The notes beneath the pieces are model-generated. The model made no database searches. It was given only the letters and a program-made list of their open reading frames with translations, and was not told the DNA's origin. This document shows positions 34,685-44,061 of a stretch of DNA of 64,000 nucleotides, one piece after another. How positions within the stretch are numbered: position 1 is the stretch's first letter; the number at the start of each line of letters is the position of its first letter. The DNA is from Clostridia bacterium (GTDB lineage: Bacteria > Bacillota > Clostridia > UBA1381). The position numbers and the translations under genes were made by a program. The DNA lies in contig JAGASE010000001.1 in NCBI GenBank assembly GCA_017621875.1, positions 310,001 through 374,000 of the forward strand, given 5' to 3'.

Positions 34685-35677
34685 TCAATCGTTCTCCGCC
34701 GTTTTTGAACGCGTCATAAGGTCTAAAACGGCTGTTTTTGCGTCCTTGCCCTCAAACAGCACCTTGAATGCTTCGGTGGTTATCGGCATGGATACGTTAT
34801 ACTTTTTACTTAGATTATATGCAGCTTTTGCGGTATTAACACCCTCAACCACCATAGATATTTCCTTGAGAGTTTCCTCAAGGGAATAGCCCTTGCCCAA
34901 AAGTATTCCCGCACGGTGATTTCGGGAATGCATGCTGGTACAGGTAACTATAAGGTCGCCTATACCCGAAAGTCCGGCAAAGGTTTCCGCTTTCGCCCCC
35001 ATAGCAATCCCAAGACGCTTTATTTCGGCAATTCCGCGTGTCATCAGTGCGGCACGTGTGTTATCGCCGTAGCCGATGCCGTCCGAAATACCCGAACAGA
35101 GTGCGATTACGTTTTTAAGTGCACCGCCAAGCTCAACGCCGACCATGTCGCTTCCTGTATAAACGCGGAAGGTGTCTGTCATAAAAATGTTCTGTATATA
35201 TTCCGCGGTTTTTGCATCTTTTGCGGCTACAACATTGGTGGTGGGGAGATTTTCACTAACCTCCTCCGCGTGTGACGGTCCGCTCATTACAGCTATTTTT
35301 GCCTGCGGGATTTCGCTTTCATAAACCGCAGAAAGGGTCATAAGGGTACTTTCCTCAATACCTTTCGATAAATTGACTATTATTTGAGAGTCACGAACAT
35401 ATGGTGCAAGCTGCTTTGCTGTAGAACGTGTTGCGGGACTCGGCACAACTGTGACGATTAACGCCGCGTCCTTTGCACACAGCTCTATGTCGTGCGAGCA
35501 GATAATGCTGTCGGGAAAGTGCTTGCCCGGAAGAACAGCTTTGTTTTCGCGGTCGGCACTTAAACGGTCAGTTTCCTCCTGCTGCCAGCTCCACAGATAA
35601 ACGTCGTTTCCCTTTGATGCAAGCAGAATTGCAATCGCACAGCCCCAGCTGCCGGATCCGATTACTGCAATTTTCAT
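34685..35677 (-). CDS. gpsA: Glycerol-3-phosphate dehydrogenase [NAD(P)+]
   Basis: Makes sn-glycerol-3-phosphate for phospholipids, 330 residues. The N-terminal Rossmann motif is GSGSWGCAIAILLASKGN. The catalytic region is VELGGALKNVIALCSGISDG, and NHRAGILLGKG also fits. It is directly downstream of plsY (33-base gap), joining the two steps that feed lysophosphatidate synthesis. AGAGAGG precedes the ATG. Confidence 0.96.
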   Translation of the reverse strand: MKIAVIGSGSWGCAIAILLASKGNDVYLWSWQQEETDRLSADRENKAVLPGKHFPDSIICSHDIELCAKDAALIVTVVPSPATRSTAKQLAPYVRDSQIIVNLSKGIEESTLMTLSAVYESEIPQAKIAVMSGPSHAEEVSENLPTTNVVAAKDAKTAEYIQNIFMTDTFRVYTGSDMVGVELGGALKNVIALCSGISDGIGYGDNTRAALMTRGIAEIKRLGIAMGAKAETFAGLSGIGDLIVTCTSMHSRNHRAGILLGKGYSLEETLKEISMVVEGVNTAKAAYNLSKKYNVSMPITTEAFKVLFEGKDAKTAVLDLMTRSKTAEND

Positions 35678-35710
35678 GGTTGATGCCTCTCTTTCTGTTA
35701 AAATGTTTGT

Positions 35711-36427
35711 CTATTCCTCGTTCTGCTCATTATCTTCTTCGGGCTGAGCTTTTTTTGCAAAAAGCTTATTTTCTGTCCCATTTTTGAGCCTTGAAATGTT
35801 TGTATGATGCTTTGCAATAATCAGAATTGCTAAAACAAAGGACATTATCAGATATGTAACCGAGCCTTCAAGATTTTCTCCCTTTGCAAGAAGATAGGTA
35901 AAGAGAATAAACGGATAAATACCTGCGGCGGTAATTGAGCCGAGCGACACATAGCGTGATGACGCCATAATGATAATAGCGGCAGCACATACAATAAGTC
36001 CCACCTGCCAGTTAAGTGCAAGCACAACGCCGAGGCTGGTTGCAACGCCTTTTCCTCCGCGGAAACCGAAGAAAACAGGGAAGTCGTGACCGAGCACAAC
36101 GAATATACCTGCGATATATTTCAGGTTATTGACGATAAAAAGGTTTTCGTAATATGAAACGGCGGTATTTCGAGCGGCGTCTGTAACAAAAATGTCCAGC
36201 CACATTGCAAGTATAACCATTAATGTTCCCTTTAAAATATCACAGAGCAGAGTGGCAACCGCCATGCCATTGCCATGCGTACGGAGCATATTTGTGGTTC
36301 CTGCGTTTCCTGAGCCGGAGGAGCGGATATCACTTCCGTAAATACTTCTGGAAAGCACGATTGATGTGTTAACGCTTCCTACAAGGTAGGAAACAACCGC
36401 TGTTAGTATGGCAATAATATATAGCAT
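35711..36427 (-). CDS. plsY: Acyl-phosphate glycerol-3-phosphate acyltransferase
   Basis: Membrane acyltransferase of 238 residues that starts phospholipid synthesis from acyl-phosphate. It shows the PlsY motifs SGNAGTTNMLRTHG, GHDFPVFFGFRGGKGVATSLG and several membrane helices, plus a charged C-terminal tail (QPEEDNEQNEE). The ATG at 36427 is chosen because GAGGTG precedes it; the in-frame GTG at 36436 lies within that site. It is between der and gpsA, a common Firmicutes order. Confidence 0.95.
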   Translation of the reverse strand: MLYIIAILTAVVSYLVGSVNTSIVLSRSIYGSDIRSSGSGNAGTTNMLRTHGNGMAVATLLCDILKGTLMVILAMWLDIFVTDAARNTAVSYYENLFIVNNLKYIAGIFVVLGHDFPVFFGFRGGKGVATSLGVVLALNWQVGLIVCAAAIIIMASSRYVSLGSITAAGIYPFILFTYLLAKGENLEGSVTYLIMSFVLAILIIAKHHTNISRLKNGTENKLFAKKAQPEEDNEQNEE

Positions 36428-36445
36428 AATTTTCACCTCGTTAAA

Positions 36446-37771
36446 TTATAGATCCTTTTGACCTTTTTCTCTTAAAATAAAGTGTATCGGAGTGCCGTTA
36501 AAGCCAAACGCTGCACGAATCTGGTTTTCAATAAAACGCAGATAGGAATAGTGGAACAGATCCTTTGAGTTGCAGAAAAGAACAAAGGTCGGCGGTGCAA
36601 CCGAGGCTTGCGTTCCGTAGTAGATTTTAAGTCGCTTTCCCTTGTCTGATGGCGGCTGCTGCTTGGACATGGCATCGTTCAGCACGTCGTTTAACATTCC
36701 TGTGGTTATTCTGCGTTTATGCTGCTCGTTTATCAGCTTGATTTCCTCTAAAAGCTTATCAACACGCTGTCCGGTTTTGGCGGAAATGAACATGATTGAC
36801 GCATATGACATAAAGGCAAAGCCTTCTCGTACCTGCTGCGTGAAAACTCGCATGGTTTTGTCATCCTTTGCAATAGTATCCCATTTGTTAACGGCAAGTA
36901 TACACGCCTTTCCCTGCTCGTGTGCATAGCCGGCGATTTTTGTGTCCTGCTCGGTAACACCCTCATTTGCGTCCAGCATGATTATGCAGACGTCGCTGCG
37001 GTCAACAGCGGCAAGGGCACGCACAACACTGTAATGCTCAACGTTTTCGTCGATTTTTTTACGTTTTCTCACTCCTGCTGTGTCGATAAGCAGGAATTTG
37101 TCGCCATTTTTCTCAAAATGTGTATCTATTGCATCGCGGGTGGTTCCGGCTATGTTTGAAACAATAACGCGGTTTTCGCCGAGAATACGGTTTATAAGGC
37201 TTGATTTGCCTGCGTTCGGCTTGCCGATAACGGAAACCTTGATTTCGTCCTCGTCATCGCTCATGTCGGCATTTTCAGGGAAGTGTTTGCATACCTCGTC
37301 CAAAAGGTCGCCTACGCCGAGACCGTGTGTAGAGGAAATTGCAATCGGATCGCCGAGCCCCAAGTTGTAAAACTCATAAAATTCCATGGGCGGCTCGCCG
37401 ATGTTGTCCACCTTGTTTACCGCAAGAACTATCTTCTTTTTTGCCTTTTGCAGCATGGAGGCAACGTCCAAATCGTTGGCGGTTACTCCGTCTGCAACGT
37501 TGACCATGTGAATAACAACGTCCGCCATGTCGATGGCAAGCTCTGCCTGAAGCCGCATCTGGCTTAAGATTTCGTCCTTTGAAGACGGCTCAATTCCGCC
37601 TGTGTCGATAAGGGTAAAGGATTTGTCAAGCCAGGAGGCGTCTGCATAAATCCTGTCCCTCGTAACACCCGGCGTGTCCTCCACTATGCTTATTCTTTCT
37701 CCTGAAATTTTGTTAAATAATGTAGACTTTCCCACGTTCGGGCGTCCCACTATGGCTACAACGGGTTTCAT
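36446..37771 (-). CDS. der: Ribosome-biogenesis GTPase Der (EngA)
   Basis: Tandem-GTPase assembly factor for the 50S subunit, 441 residues. G domain 1 has GRPNVGKSTLFN, DTPGVTRD, DTGG and NKVD. G domain 2 starts near 180 with GKPNAGKSSLIN, then DTAGVRKRKK and NKWD. The C-terminal KH-like domain ends in ILREKGQKD. The ATG at 37771 with AAAGGAAC upstream is preferred over a 17-codon longer frame. It follows the DUF512 gene by 40 bases and precedes plsY by 18. Confidence 0.96.
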   Translation of the reverse strand: MKPVVAIVGRPNVGKSTLFNKISGERISIVEDTPGVTRDRIYADASWLDKSFTLIDTGGIEPSSKDEILSQMRLQAELAIDMADVVIHMVNVADGVTANDLDVASMLQKAKKKIVLAVNKVDNIGEPPMEFYEFYNLGLGDPIAISSTHGLGVGDLLDEVCKHFPENADMSDDEDEIKVSVIGKPNAGKSSLINRILGENRVIVSNIAGTTRDAIDTHFEKNGDKFLLIDTAGVRKRKKIDENVEHYSVVRALAAVDRSDVCIIMLDANEGVTEQDTKIAGYAHEQGKACILAVNKWDTIAKDDKTMRVFTQQVREGFAFMSYASIMFISAKTGQRVDKLLEEIKLINEQHKRRITTGMLNDVLNDAMSKQQPPSDKGKRLKIYYGTQASVAPPTFVLFCNSKDLFHYSYLRFIENQIRAAFGFNGTPIHFILREKGQKDL

Positions 37772-37811
37772 ATCTGTAACTGTTCCTTTCTGTGCAAGAA
37801 TGATGATTTCG

Positions 37812-39134
37812 TCAAAATTCAAGCTCTTCGTCTAAGATTTTTTCTATAAAAACGTATCCGTCATTGTAAACGGGCGTGATTTTCATTTGAAGCTTTTCGG
37901 AAAGCTCTGAAAGTGTTATGTCGTCAAGGAAAATATCCTCGCCGTCTCGCAGCATGCTGTCCGGAATAAGCAGTTCGTCAAATTTCGGCTCGCCTGCGAG
38001 CGTACGCAATATGTCGCTTGCGGTAACAAGCCCCGAAACATTTACACCGCCGCCGAAAAATTCGTTTTTGACGGGATAGACGGTTACTTCAAGACCGCTG
38101 CATTTTTGAATAAGAACGTCTGTCAGCGATTTTATAAATTCATACGAGATTTCGCCTGTGCAGATGCCGACGCGGCGGTTATATTTTTTTTGCTTAACAA
38201 GCTGTATTGCACTGTCAAATTCCTCCTGCATCGAGGAAATAAGTCCGACACCGTTTTCAAGCTGCGGAAAGCCATCATATTCGTACGCTTTAGGGAGGGG
38301 CAGCTTTGCATTTATATAAAATTCATCAGCGGCATAAATAAGATTTATGCCAAACTTTTTGCGGAAATTTTTTTGATGCTCCTCAATCTGCCGTACGGTA
38401 TCAAGTGACATTCTGCGGTCAAAGGGGGCAATTTCGCACAGCCCCTCGCGGTATCTCGTAAGCCCTACAGGAACTACCGAGCAGCTTGCAACATACGGAT
38501 AAAGTGCCGCCATATCGAGAATTGTTCTGTCAAGCTCGGTTTTGTCGTTATAATCGGGACAAAGCACTATCTGGCAGTTCATATATATATCATTTGCGGC
38601 GAATTTACGCATTATGTCATAAATTTTTGCCGCGTTGGGATTTTTCAGCATTTTAACCCTTAAATCGGGGTTGGTGGTATGCACTGAAATATTTATCGGT
38701 GAAATCCTCATTGCGATAAGGCGGTCGATTTCCTCATCCGAGAGATTCGTAAGCGTTACGTAGTTTCCCTGAAGAAAGGAAAGACGGGTATCGTCGTCCT
38801 TAAAATAAACCGTTTCACGCATGCCCGGCGGAAGCTGGTCGATAAAACAGAAGATGCACTTGTTTTTGCAGTGCTGCGGAGTGTCGATAAGCCCCTGACG
38901 AAATTCTATGCCTAAATCCTCGTAATCGTTTTCCACCGTAATAATTTCGGTAGAGCCGTCCTGCTTTAAAACTTCAAGCTCCACCTCGGTTTCGGATATC
39001 AGATAGCGATATTCGAGGATATCGTGAAAAACGTGTCCGTTTATTTTTTGGAGCACATCTCCGGCGGCAAGCCCTGCCTCCTCTGCCAAAGAACCCGGTT
39101 CTATATATGAAATTGTCCTGTCTTCCTTATGCAT
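37812..39134 (-). CDS. DUF512-family PDZ/radical SAM protein
   Basis: Protein of 440 residues. Residues 5-70 form a PDZ-like domain (ISYIEPGSLAEEAGLAAGDV). A cysteine cluster follows (HCKNKCIFCFIDQLP, CX3CX2C, as in radical SAM enzymes) with a TIM-barrel-like body (INISVHTTNPDLRVKMLKNP) and a C-terminal DUF512 region (VYPVKNEFFGGGVNVSGLVT). The family is widespread beside der in Clostridia, but its reaction is unknown. GAGGAAA precedes the ATG. It is the first gene of the der-plsY-gpsA-mntP unit and has a consensus promoter and an 18-base palindrome upstream. Confidence 0.9.
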   Translation of the reverse strand: MHKEDRTISYIEPGSLAEEAGLAAGDVLQKINGHVFHDILEYRYLISETEVELEVLKQDGSTEIITVENDYEDLGIEFRQGLIDTPQHCKNKCIFCFIDQLPPGMRETVYFKDDDTRLSFLQGNYVTLTNLSDEEIDRLIAMRISPINISVHTTNPDLRVKMLKNPNAAKIYDIMRKFAANDIYMNCQIVLCPDYNDKTELDRTILDMAALYPYVASCSVVPVGLTRYREGLCEIAPFDRRMSLDTVRQIEEHQKNFRKKFGINLIYAADEFYINAKLPLPKAYEYDGFPQLENGVGLISSMQEEFDSAIQLVKQKKYNRRVGICTGEISYEFIKSLTDVLIQKCSGLEVTVYPVKNEFFGGGVNVSGLVTASDILRTLAGEPKFDELLIPDSMLRDGEDIFLDDITLSELSEKLQMKITPVYNDGYVFIEKILDEELEF

Positions 39135-39171
39135 AAGCCGTTTCCTCAGAATAAATTATTAAGTGTATTCA

Positions 39172-39225
39172 TATGTAAAATTTTACATACATATTCATTA
39201 TACACAAAAATAATGCATTTGTCAA
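39172..39225 (-). promoter_or_regulatory. Promoter and leader palindrome of the DUF512-der operon
   Basis: On the minus strand TTGACA (39225-39220) and TATAAT (39202-39197) are 17 bases apart. A perfect 18-base palindrome, TATGTAAAATTTTACATA, lies at 39172-39189, over or just behind the predicted transcription start, a good position for a repressor. Confidence 0.7.
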
Positions 39226-39235
39226 AGAGGAAGTC

Positions 39236-39264
39236 TTGAAATCGGAATATTTTAGTGATATACT
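39236..39264 (+). promoter_or_regulatory. Promoter of the DUF1653-DUF5662-MATE unit
   Basis: TTGAAA at 39236-39241 and TATACT at 39259-39264, 17 bases apart, divergent from the DUF512 promoter. Confidence 0.65.
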
Positions 39265-39288
39265 GAAATAATAACGGAGGAAAGAAAT

Positions 39289-39528
39289 ATGGCGGATATG
39301 ATTAAAAAAGGCTATTACAGGCATTTCAAGGGAAATATTTACGAGCTTTTGGGGATTGCAAAGCACAGTGAAACGCTTGAAGAAATGGTAGTTTACCGTG
39401 CCTGCTACCAAGCGGAAGGGCTTTGGGTACGACCGCTTTCGATGTGGGAGGAAGAGGTTATGCATGAGGGCAGAAGGGTTAAAAGATTTGAATATATAGG
39501 AAATTCTCTTTCGGAGGTGGACAGATGA
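39289..39528 (+). CDS. DUF1653 protein
   Basis: Small cytoplasmic protein of 79 residues. It matches DUF1653 by its opening GYYRHFKGNIYELLGIAKHS, then EMVVYRACYQAEGLWVRPLSMW, with a beta-rich, SH3-like pattern. The function is unknown. CGGAGG precedes the ATG. The stop overlaps the next start by four bases (ATGA), so it is coupled to the DUF5662 gene. Confidence 0.87.
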   Translation: MADMIKKGYYRHFKGNIYELLGIAKHSETLEEMVVYRACYQAEGLWVRPLSMWEEEVMHEGRRVKRFEYIGNSLSEVDR

Positions 39529-40049
39529 ATGCATGGAGGCATTTTAAAACAATAACAAGGCATCGGCATGAGGTCATTAAAAACTGTGCAAGGGCAGGAA
39601 TTTTATGGCAAGGGCTTTTTCACGATTTGTCAAAGTATTCGCCGAGCGAATTTTTGCCGGGAATAAGGTTTTATCAAGGCGATAAAAGCCCTAATGAAAT
39701 GGAACGCAGGCAAAACGGATATTCTCTTGCATGGATGCATCACAAGGGCAGAAACAGGCACCATTTTGAATACTGGACCGACTATAATCCGCAAATCGGA
39801 CGTTACGGACCGGTTAAAATGCCGATTAAATATGTAAAGGAAATGTTTTGCGACAGGGTTGCCGCAAGCAAAATTTATCAGGGAAAAAATTACACAGACT
39901 CGCATCCGATTGAGTATTTTAACCGAGGAAGGGCGAACAGGCTGATTCACCCCGAAACCTCGGATTTTATCGAAAAGCTGTTAGTAATGCTCAGCGAGCA
40001 GGGCGAGGAAAAAACCTTTGAATACATAAGACAAGTAAAAGAATATTAG
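39525..40049 (+). CDS. DUF5662 family protein
   Basis: Protein of 174 residues with many histidines in a helical pattern: MNAWRHFKTITRHRHEV, FHDLSKYSPSEF, and LAWMHHKGRNRHHFEYW. The spaced H/HD residues suggest an HD-like metal site, but no reaction is known. It is coupled to DUF1653 upstream, and the MATE gene follows 23 bases later. Confidence 0.85.
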   Translation: MNAWRHFKTITRHRHEVIKNCARAGILWQGLFHDLSKYSPSEFLPGIRFYQGDKSPNEMERRQNGYSLAWMHHKGRNRHHFEYWTDYNPQIGRYGPVKMPIKYVKEMFCDRVAASKIYQGKNYTDSHPIEYFNRGRANRLIHPETSDFIEKLLVMLSEQGEEKTFEYIRQVKEY

Positions 40050-40072
40050 AGAAGAAAGGTCTTGATATACAT

Positions 40073-41419
40073 ATGAAGAATGATGACGCACAATTTAAGA
40101 AAATGACCGAGGAGAGCATACCGAGGCTTATAGCGTCGCTGTCTGTTCCGACGGTTATAAGTATGCTTGTAACCTCTGTATACAATATGGCAGACACGTA
40201 TTTTGTGTCCAGATTGGGAACGAGTGCGTCGGGAGCTGTGGGCGTGGTATTTTCGCTTATGGCGATAATTCAGGCGGTCGGATTTGCTATCGGTATGGGC
40301 TCGGGAAGTCTGATTTCGCGGCTTTTGGGACAGCAGAAGGAGGACGAAGCAACCGAGATTGCATCAAGTGCGATTTTTATGGGAATTGGTTTAGGTATAA
40401 TTCTTGCTGCTATTGCCAGCATAAAAATCAATGACCTTATGCTGATTTTCGGTGCTACTGAAACGATACTTCCGTATGCGGTAAGCTATGCAAGATATAT
40501 TATTTTCGGTGCTCCTGTTATGATGGGCTCATTTATAATGAATAATATTCTGCGTTCGCAGGGCAGAGCAAAATATGCAATGATAGGAATAGGCTTTGGC
40601 GGCGTTTTAAATGTTGTACTTGACCCGCTTTTTATATTTACCTTTAATATGGGGACTGCAGGAGCGGCGATAGCAACGCTTGTGAGCCAGTGTGTGAGCT
40701 TTTTGATTCTGCTTGCGTGCTTTTTGACCGGAAAGAGTGCGGCAAAGCTGAAAATAACAAAAATGTCACGCTCGCCGAAAAAATATCTGATGATTTTAAA
40801 AACGGGACTTCCGTCTCTTTCAAGACAGGGGCTTTCGAGTGTGGCGACTATGCTGCTGAATCGCAATGCCAGAATTTATGGCGATGCAGCTGTTGCCGCA
40901 ATGAGCATTGTCGGAAAGATTTTCATGATAATTTTTGCGGTTCTTATCGGTATCGGACAAGGCTTTCAGCCTGTTGCCGGCTTCAACTACGGTGCAAAGC
41001 GGTTTGACCGCGTTAAAAAGGCGTTTGTTTTTACGCTTTTGATGGGCGGAGCTGTGATGATAATTATGGGAACGCCGGTATATTTTTGTGCAGACTGGCT
41101 TATGGAGAGGTTTACAAAGGGCGATGCCGATGTGGTTAAGATAGGAAAGACCGCACTTCGTCTGCAATGCTTGGCACTTCCGCTGATACCTATAAGTACG
41201 GTGTGCAATATGACATATCAGACAACGGGAAAATCATGGACGGCAACGCTGCTGTCGGGTGCAAGACAGGGGCTGTTCTTTATACCCCTTATAATGATTT
41301 TGCCGGCAAAATTCGGGATTTTCGGACTGCAGCTTTCTCAGCCGCTTGCAGACCTTTTGGCGTCACTCTTTTGCGTGCCGTTCGGAATAAAATTCTTACA
41401 TGAGCTTAAAAGAAAATAA
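40073..41419 (+). CDS. MATE-family efflux transporter
   Basis: Membrane antiporter of 448 residues with about 12 hydrophobic segments in two related halves. Family signatures are VPTVISMLVTSVYNMADTYF in the first half and FIMNNILRSQGRAKYAMIGI before the second. Members export drugs or metabolites in exchange for Na+ or H+; the substrate is not readable. GAAGAAAGG lies 12 bases before the ATG. It is the last gene of its unit; a terminator follows. Confidence 0.92.
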   Translation: MKNDDAQFKKMTEESIPRLIASLSVPTVISMLVTSVYNMADTYFVSRLGTSASGAVGVVFSLMAIIQAVGFAIGMGSGSLISRLLGQQKEDEATEIASSAIFMGIGLGIILAAIASIKINDLMLIFGATETILPYAVSYARYIIFGAPVMMGSFIMNNILRSQGRAKYAMIGIGFGGVLNVVLDPLFIFTFNMGTAGAAIATLVSQCVSFLILLACFLTGKSAAKLKITKMSRSPKKYLMILKTGLPSLSRQGLSSVATMLLNRNARIYGDAAVAAMSIVGKIFMIIFAVLIGIGQGFQPVAGFNYGAKRFDRVKKAFVFTLLMGGAVMIIMGTPVYFCADWLMERFTKGDADVVKIGKTALRLQCLALPLIPISTVCNMTYQTTGKSWTATLLSGARQGLFFIPLIMILPAKFGIFGLQLSQPLADLLASLFCVPFGIKFLHELKRK

Positions 41420-41427
41420 TGAAATGA

Positions 41428-41461
41428 AATATCCCTTTCCATACGAACGGGATATTTTTTT
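41428..41461 (+). terminator. Terminator after the MATE gene
   Basis: AATATCCC pairs with GGGATATT across a 13-base loop, followed by a run of T. Confidence 0.75.
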
Positions 41462-41475
41462 TAAAAATAATGTAG

Positions 41476-41504
41476 TTGTAATTTTGAAAAAGTTATGATA
41501 TAAT
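41476..41504 (+). promoter_or_regulatory. Promoter of the ftsK unit
   Basis: TTGTAA at 41476-41481 and TATAAT at 41499-41504, 17 bases apart. Confidence 0.65.
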
Positions 41505-41565
41505 ATTAAATTGGATAAAAATATAATTGATTTTAACTTACTATAAAATTTTGAGGTGTAATATA

Positions 41566-44061
41566 ATGGCGAAAAAGCAGACACAGAAGAAGACCTCCGC
41601 AAGAGGCTCGGTAAAAGCTGTGAAGAAGGGTCAGAAAAAGAATATTAAAAATAATCATGTAAAGGGAAAAAGTCCGTATGCATATGCTGCGGCAGGTGCG
41701 TGGACAATTCTTGCAGCCGTTCTGATTGGTATATTTACATACGGAAATGCACAGGGCGTGCTGGCAGGCTGGATAAATGACGCGATGTTCGGATTGTTTT
41801 CGGTTACGGCATATCTTGTACCGCCTGTAATTTTTGCTTTGGGAGTTTATGTTTTTAAGGTTAAGCGGACTAACAAGCTTGCACTAAAAATATGTCTGTC
41901 TATTATTGAAATTATCCTGATAGGCAGCCTTGTTATGCTGTTTTCAAAGGGTGAATTTCCGATGATATCCACGCTTTGGGGCTATGGAATAGATAACCTT
42001 GGCGGCGGTGTTTTGGGCGGAACTCTTGCAATTTTACTTTCGGGACTTATCGGAAAAGCAGCGTCAATCGTTGTTGTGCTTGTGCTTATTGCGGTGATTT
42101 TGAGCCTTATCCTTAAAATATCCTTTGTCAGCATTTTAGACAGCTTTGCAAGCGGATACAGAAGTGTGCGTGAGGAATTTGACGAGGTTGAGGACATTGA
42201 CCTGACAGGAAAGGGCAAGGATGTCTCAGAAAAGCTTGTCCGCGTGCGGAAAAAACGCGGCGAGATATCGGAAAAGCAGCCTGAGCCTGCGGCGGATATA
42301 GATGTTTTCTCACATGGCGAGGAGAAAACGGATAAAAAAGAAGAAAAGCCGGAAAAGGAGCAAAAAACGGATGATGCTGCAGAAGAAGTGGCATTTGACC
42401 CCGACGTGTTCTTAGAGGGCGTTGCGGCACAGCTTCCGCAGACCGAAGGCGTAAAAGAGCTTTTGGAGGAGCAGAAAAAGAAAAATGCCGAGAATGAAAA
42501 GCCCAAGAAGGTTTCTGCGGCTACCGAAGAAGAAAAAACACAGGTGAGCGATGAGATTGAAAAATCCATTGAAAAGCCTGTTATTGAATACAAAATGCCG
42601 CCAATCGACCTTTTAAAGAAGGTGGAGGCGGTTTCCTCGGACAAACGCCGTGAAATGTATGAAACAGCGAATAAGCTTGTGAAGGTTTTAAAGGATTTCG
42701 GCGTAGAGGCAAAGCTTTTGCAGGTTACCCAGGGACCGACCGTAACGAGATACGAAATTCAGCCGTCAACCGGCGTTAAGCTTGCGAAAATCACAGGGCT
42801 TGCCGAGGATATTGCACTGAATCTTGCAGTACCGACCGTATTGGTTGCGGCTGTTCCGGGAAAAGCGGCAGTCGGAATTGAGGTTCCGAACAACACAGTC
42901 GGAACTGTTTCGGCACGCGAGCTTATGGAAAGCGAAAGTTTTAAAAAGGCAAAATCTAAGCTTTCAGTTGCACTCGGTAAGGATATCGGCGGAAATGTGG
43001 TAATAGGCGATATCGCAAAATTCCCGCACGTGCTTATTGCAGGCTCTACAGGCTCAGGTAAATCGGTTTGTATAAATACAATTATCACGAGTATACTTTA
43101 TAAGGCACGCCCCGATGAAGTAAAGCTTATCATGATTGACCCGAAGGTGGTTGAGCTTGGCGTATATAACGGTATTCCGCATCTTTTGATACCGGTTGTT
43201 ACCGACCCGAAAAAAGCTGCAGGAGCTTTGAACTGGGCGGTTGGCGAGATGATGCGAAGATACGCACTGTTTGCCGAAACCGCAACAAGAAATCTTGAGG
43301 GCTACAACGAGCATATAGAAAAAGAGGGCGGCGAAAGACTTCCGCAGATTGTTATAGTAATTGACGAGCTTGCTGACCTTATGATGGTTGCGGCAAAAGA
43401 GGTGGAGGACTATATCTGCCGTCTGGCACAGCTTGCAAGAGCTGCAGGACTTCACTTGATAATTGCAACACAGAGACCTTCGGTTGACGTAATTACGGGA
43501 CTTATCAAGGCAAATGTGCCGAGTCGTATCGCTTTTGCGGTATCAAGCGGAGTGGATTCAAGAACTATTCTTGACAAGGTCGGTGCAGAAAAGCTTTTAG
43601 GTAAGGGCGATATGCTGTATCACCCGACAGGACTTCCGAATGCCTTGAGAGTGCAGGGAGCGTATGTGTCCGATGAAGAAATTGAAAATATAATCAACTT
43701 TATCAAGGAGCATTCCGAGCAAACGAACTATGCTCATGATTTGGAGGAGCATATTGAAAGAATGGCGACAGGTGAAAACGGCGTAACCGACGAGGACGAG
43801 GGCGAGGACGCAGACGAGCTTCTGCCGCAGGCAATCGAGCTTGCCGCAGAGCTTGGACAGATTTCCACCGCCATGATTCAGCGTAAGATGAAGGTCGGCT
43901 ATGCAAGAGCAGGAAGAATTATAGACCAGATGGAAACAAGAGGCTTAATCAGCGGTGCAAACGGCTCAAAGCCGCGAGATGTTTATCTGAACAGAATCCG
44001 CGGCGTGCAGGAGGATATGTTTGACACCGCAGAAGACGAAGAAGAGTACGATGAAGAATGA
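41566..44061 (+). CDS. ftsK: DNA translocase FtsK/SpoIIIE
   Basis: Septal DNA pump of 831 residues. A basic N-terminus and four membrane helices (about 35-190) are followed by a charged, Glu/Lys-rich linker (about 195-345), the motor domain with Walker A in [16 protein letters not shown] near residue 500 and [13 protein letters not shown] as Walker B, and a C-terminal gamma winged helix ([20 protein letters not shown]). It moves chromosomal DNA through the division or sporulation septum. The ATG at 41566 has GAGGTG eight bases upstream; the longer frame is AT-rich leader. It overlaps the next gene by 11 bases. Confidence 0.95.
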   Translation: MAKKQTQKKTSARGSVKAVKKGQKKNIKNNHVKGKSPYAYAAAGAWTILAAVLIGIFTYGNAQGVLAGWINDAMFGLFSVTAYLVPPVIFALGVYVFKVKRTNKLALKICLSIIEIILIGSLVMLFSKGEFPMISTLWGYGIDNLGGGVLGGTLAILLSGLIGKAASIVVVLVLIAVILSLILKISFVSILDSFASGYRSVREEFDEVEDIDLTGKGKDVSEKLVRVRKKRGEISEKQPEPAADIDVFSHGEEKTDKKEEKPEKEQKTDDAAEEVAFDPDVFLEGVAAQLPQTEGVKELLEEQKKKNAENEKPKKVSAATEEEKTQVSDEIEKSIEKPVIEYKMPPIDLLKKVEAVSSDKRREMYETANKLVKVLKDFGVEAKLLQVTQGPTVTRYEIQPSTGVKLAKITGLAEDIALNLAVPTVLVAAVPGKAAVGIEVPNNTVGTVSARELMESESFKKAKSKLSVALGKDIGGNVVIGDIAKFPHVLIAGSTGSGKSVCINTIITSILYKARPDEVKLIMIDPKVVELGVYNGIPHLLIPVVTDPKKAAGALNWAVGEMMRRYALFAETATRNLEGYNEHIEKEGGERLPQIVIVIDELADLMMVAAKEVEDYICRLAQLARAAGLHLIIATQRPSVDVITGLIKANVPSRIAFAVSSGVDSRTILDKVGAEKLLGKGDMLYHPTGLPNALRVQGAYVSDEEIENIINFIKEHSEQTNYAHDLEEHIERMATGENGVTDEDEGEDADELLPQAIELAAELGQISTAMIQRKMKVGYARAGRIIDQMETRGLISGANGSKPRDVYLNRIRGVQEDMFDTAEDEEEYDEE

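Noticed and set aside
34675-34760. Manganese (yybP-ykoY) riboswitch for mntP
   Set aside because: Only ten bases separate mntP from gpsA and no conserved riboswitch blocks were seen.
41982-42644. A 220-codon minus-strand frame in ftsK
   Set aside because: Its Ser/Phe-rich composition is the antisense of the Glu/Lys-rich FtsK linker.
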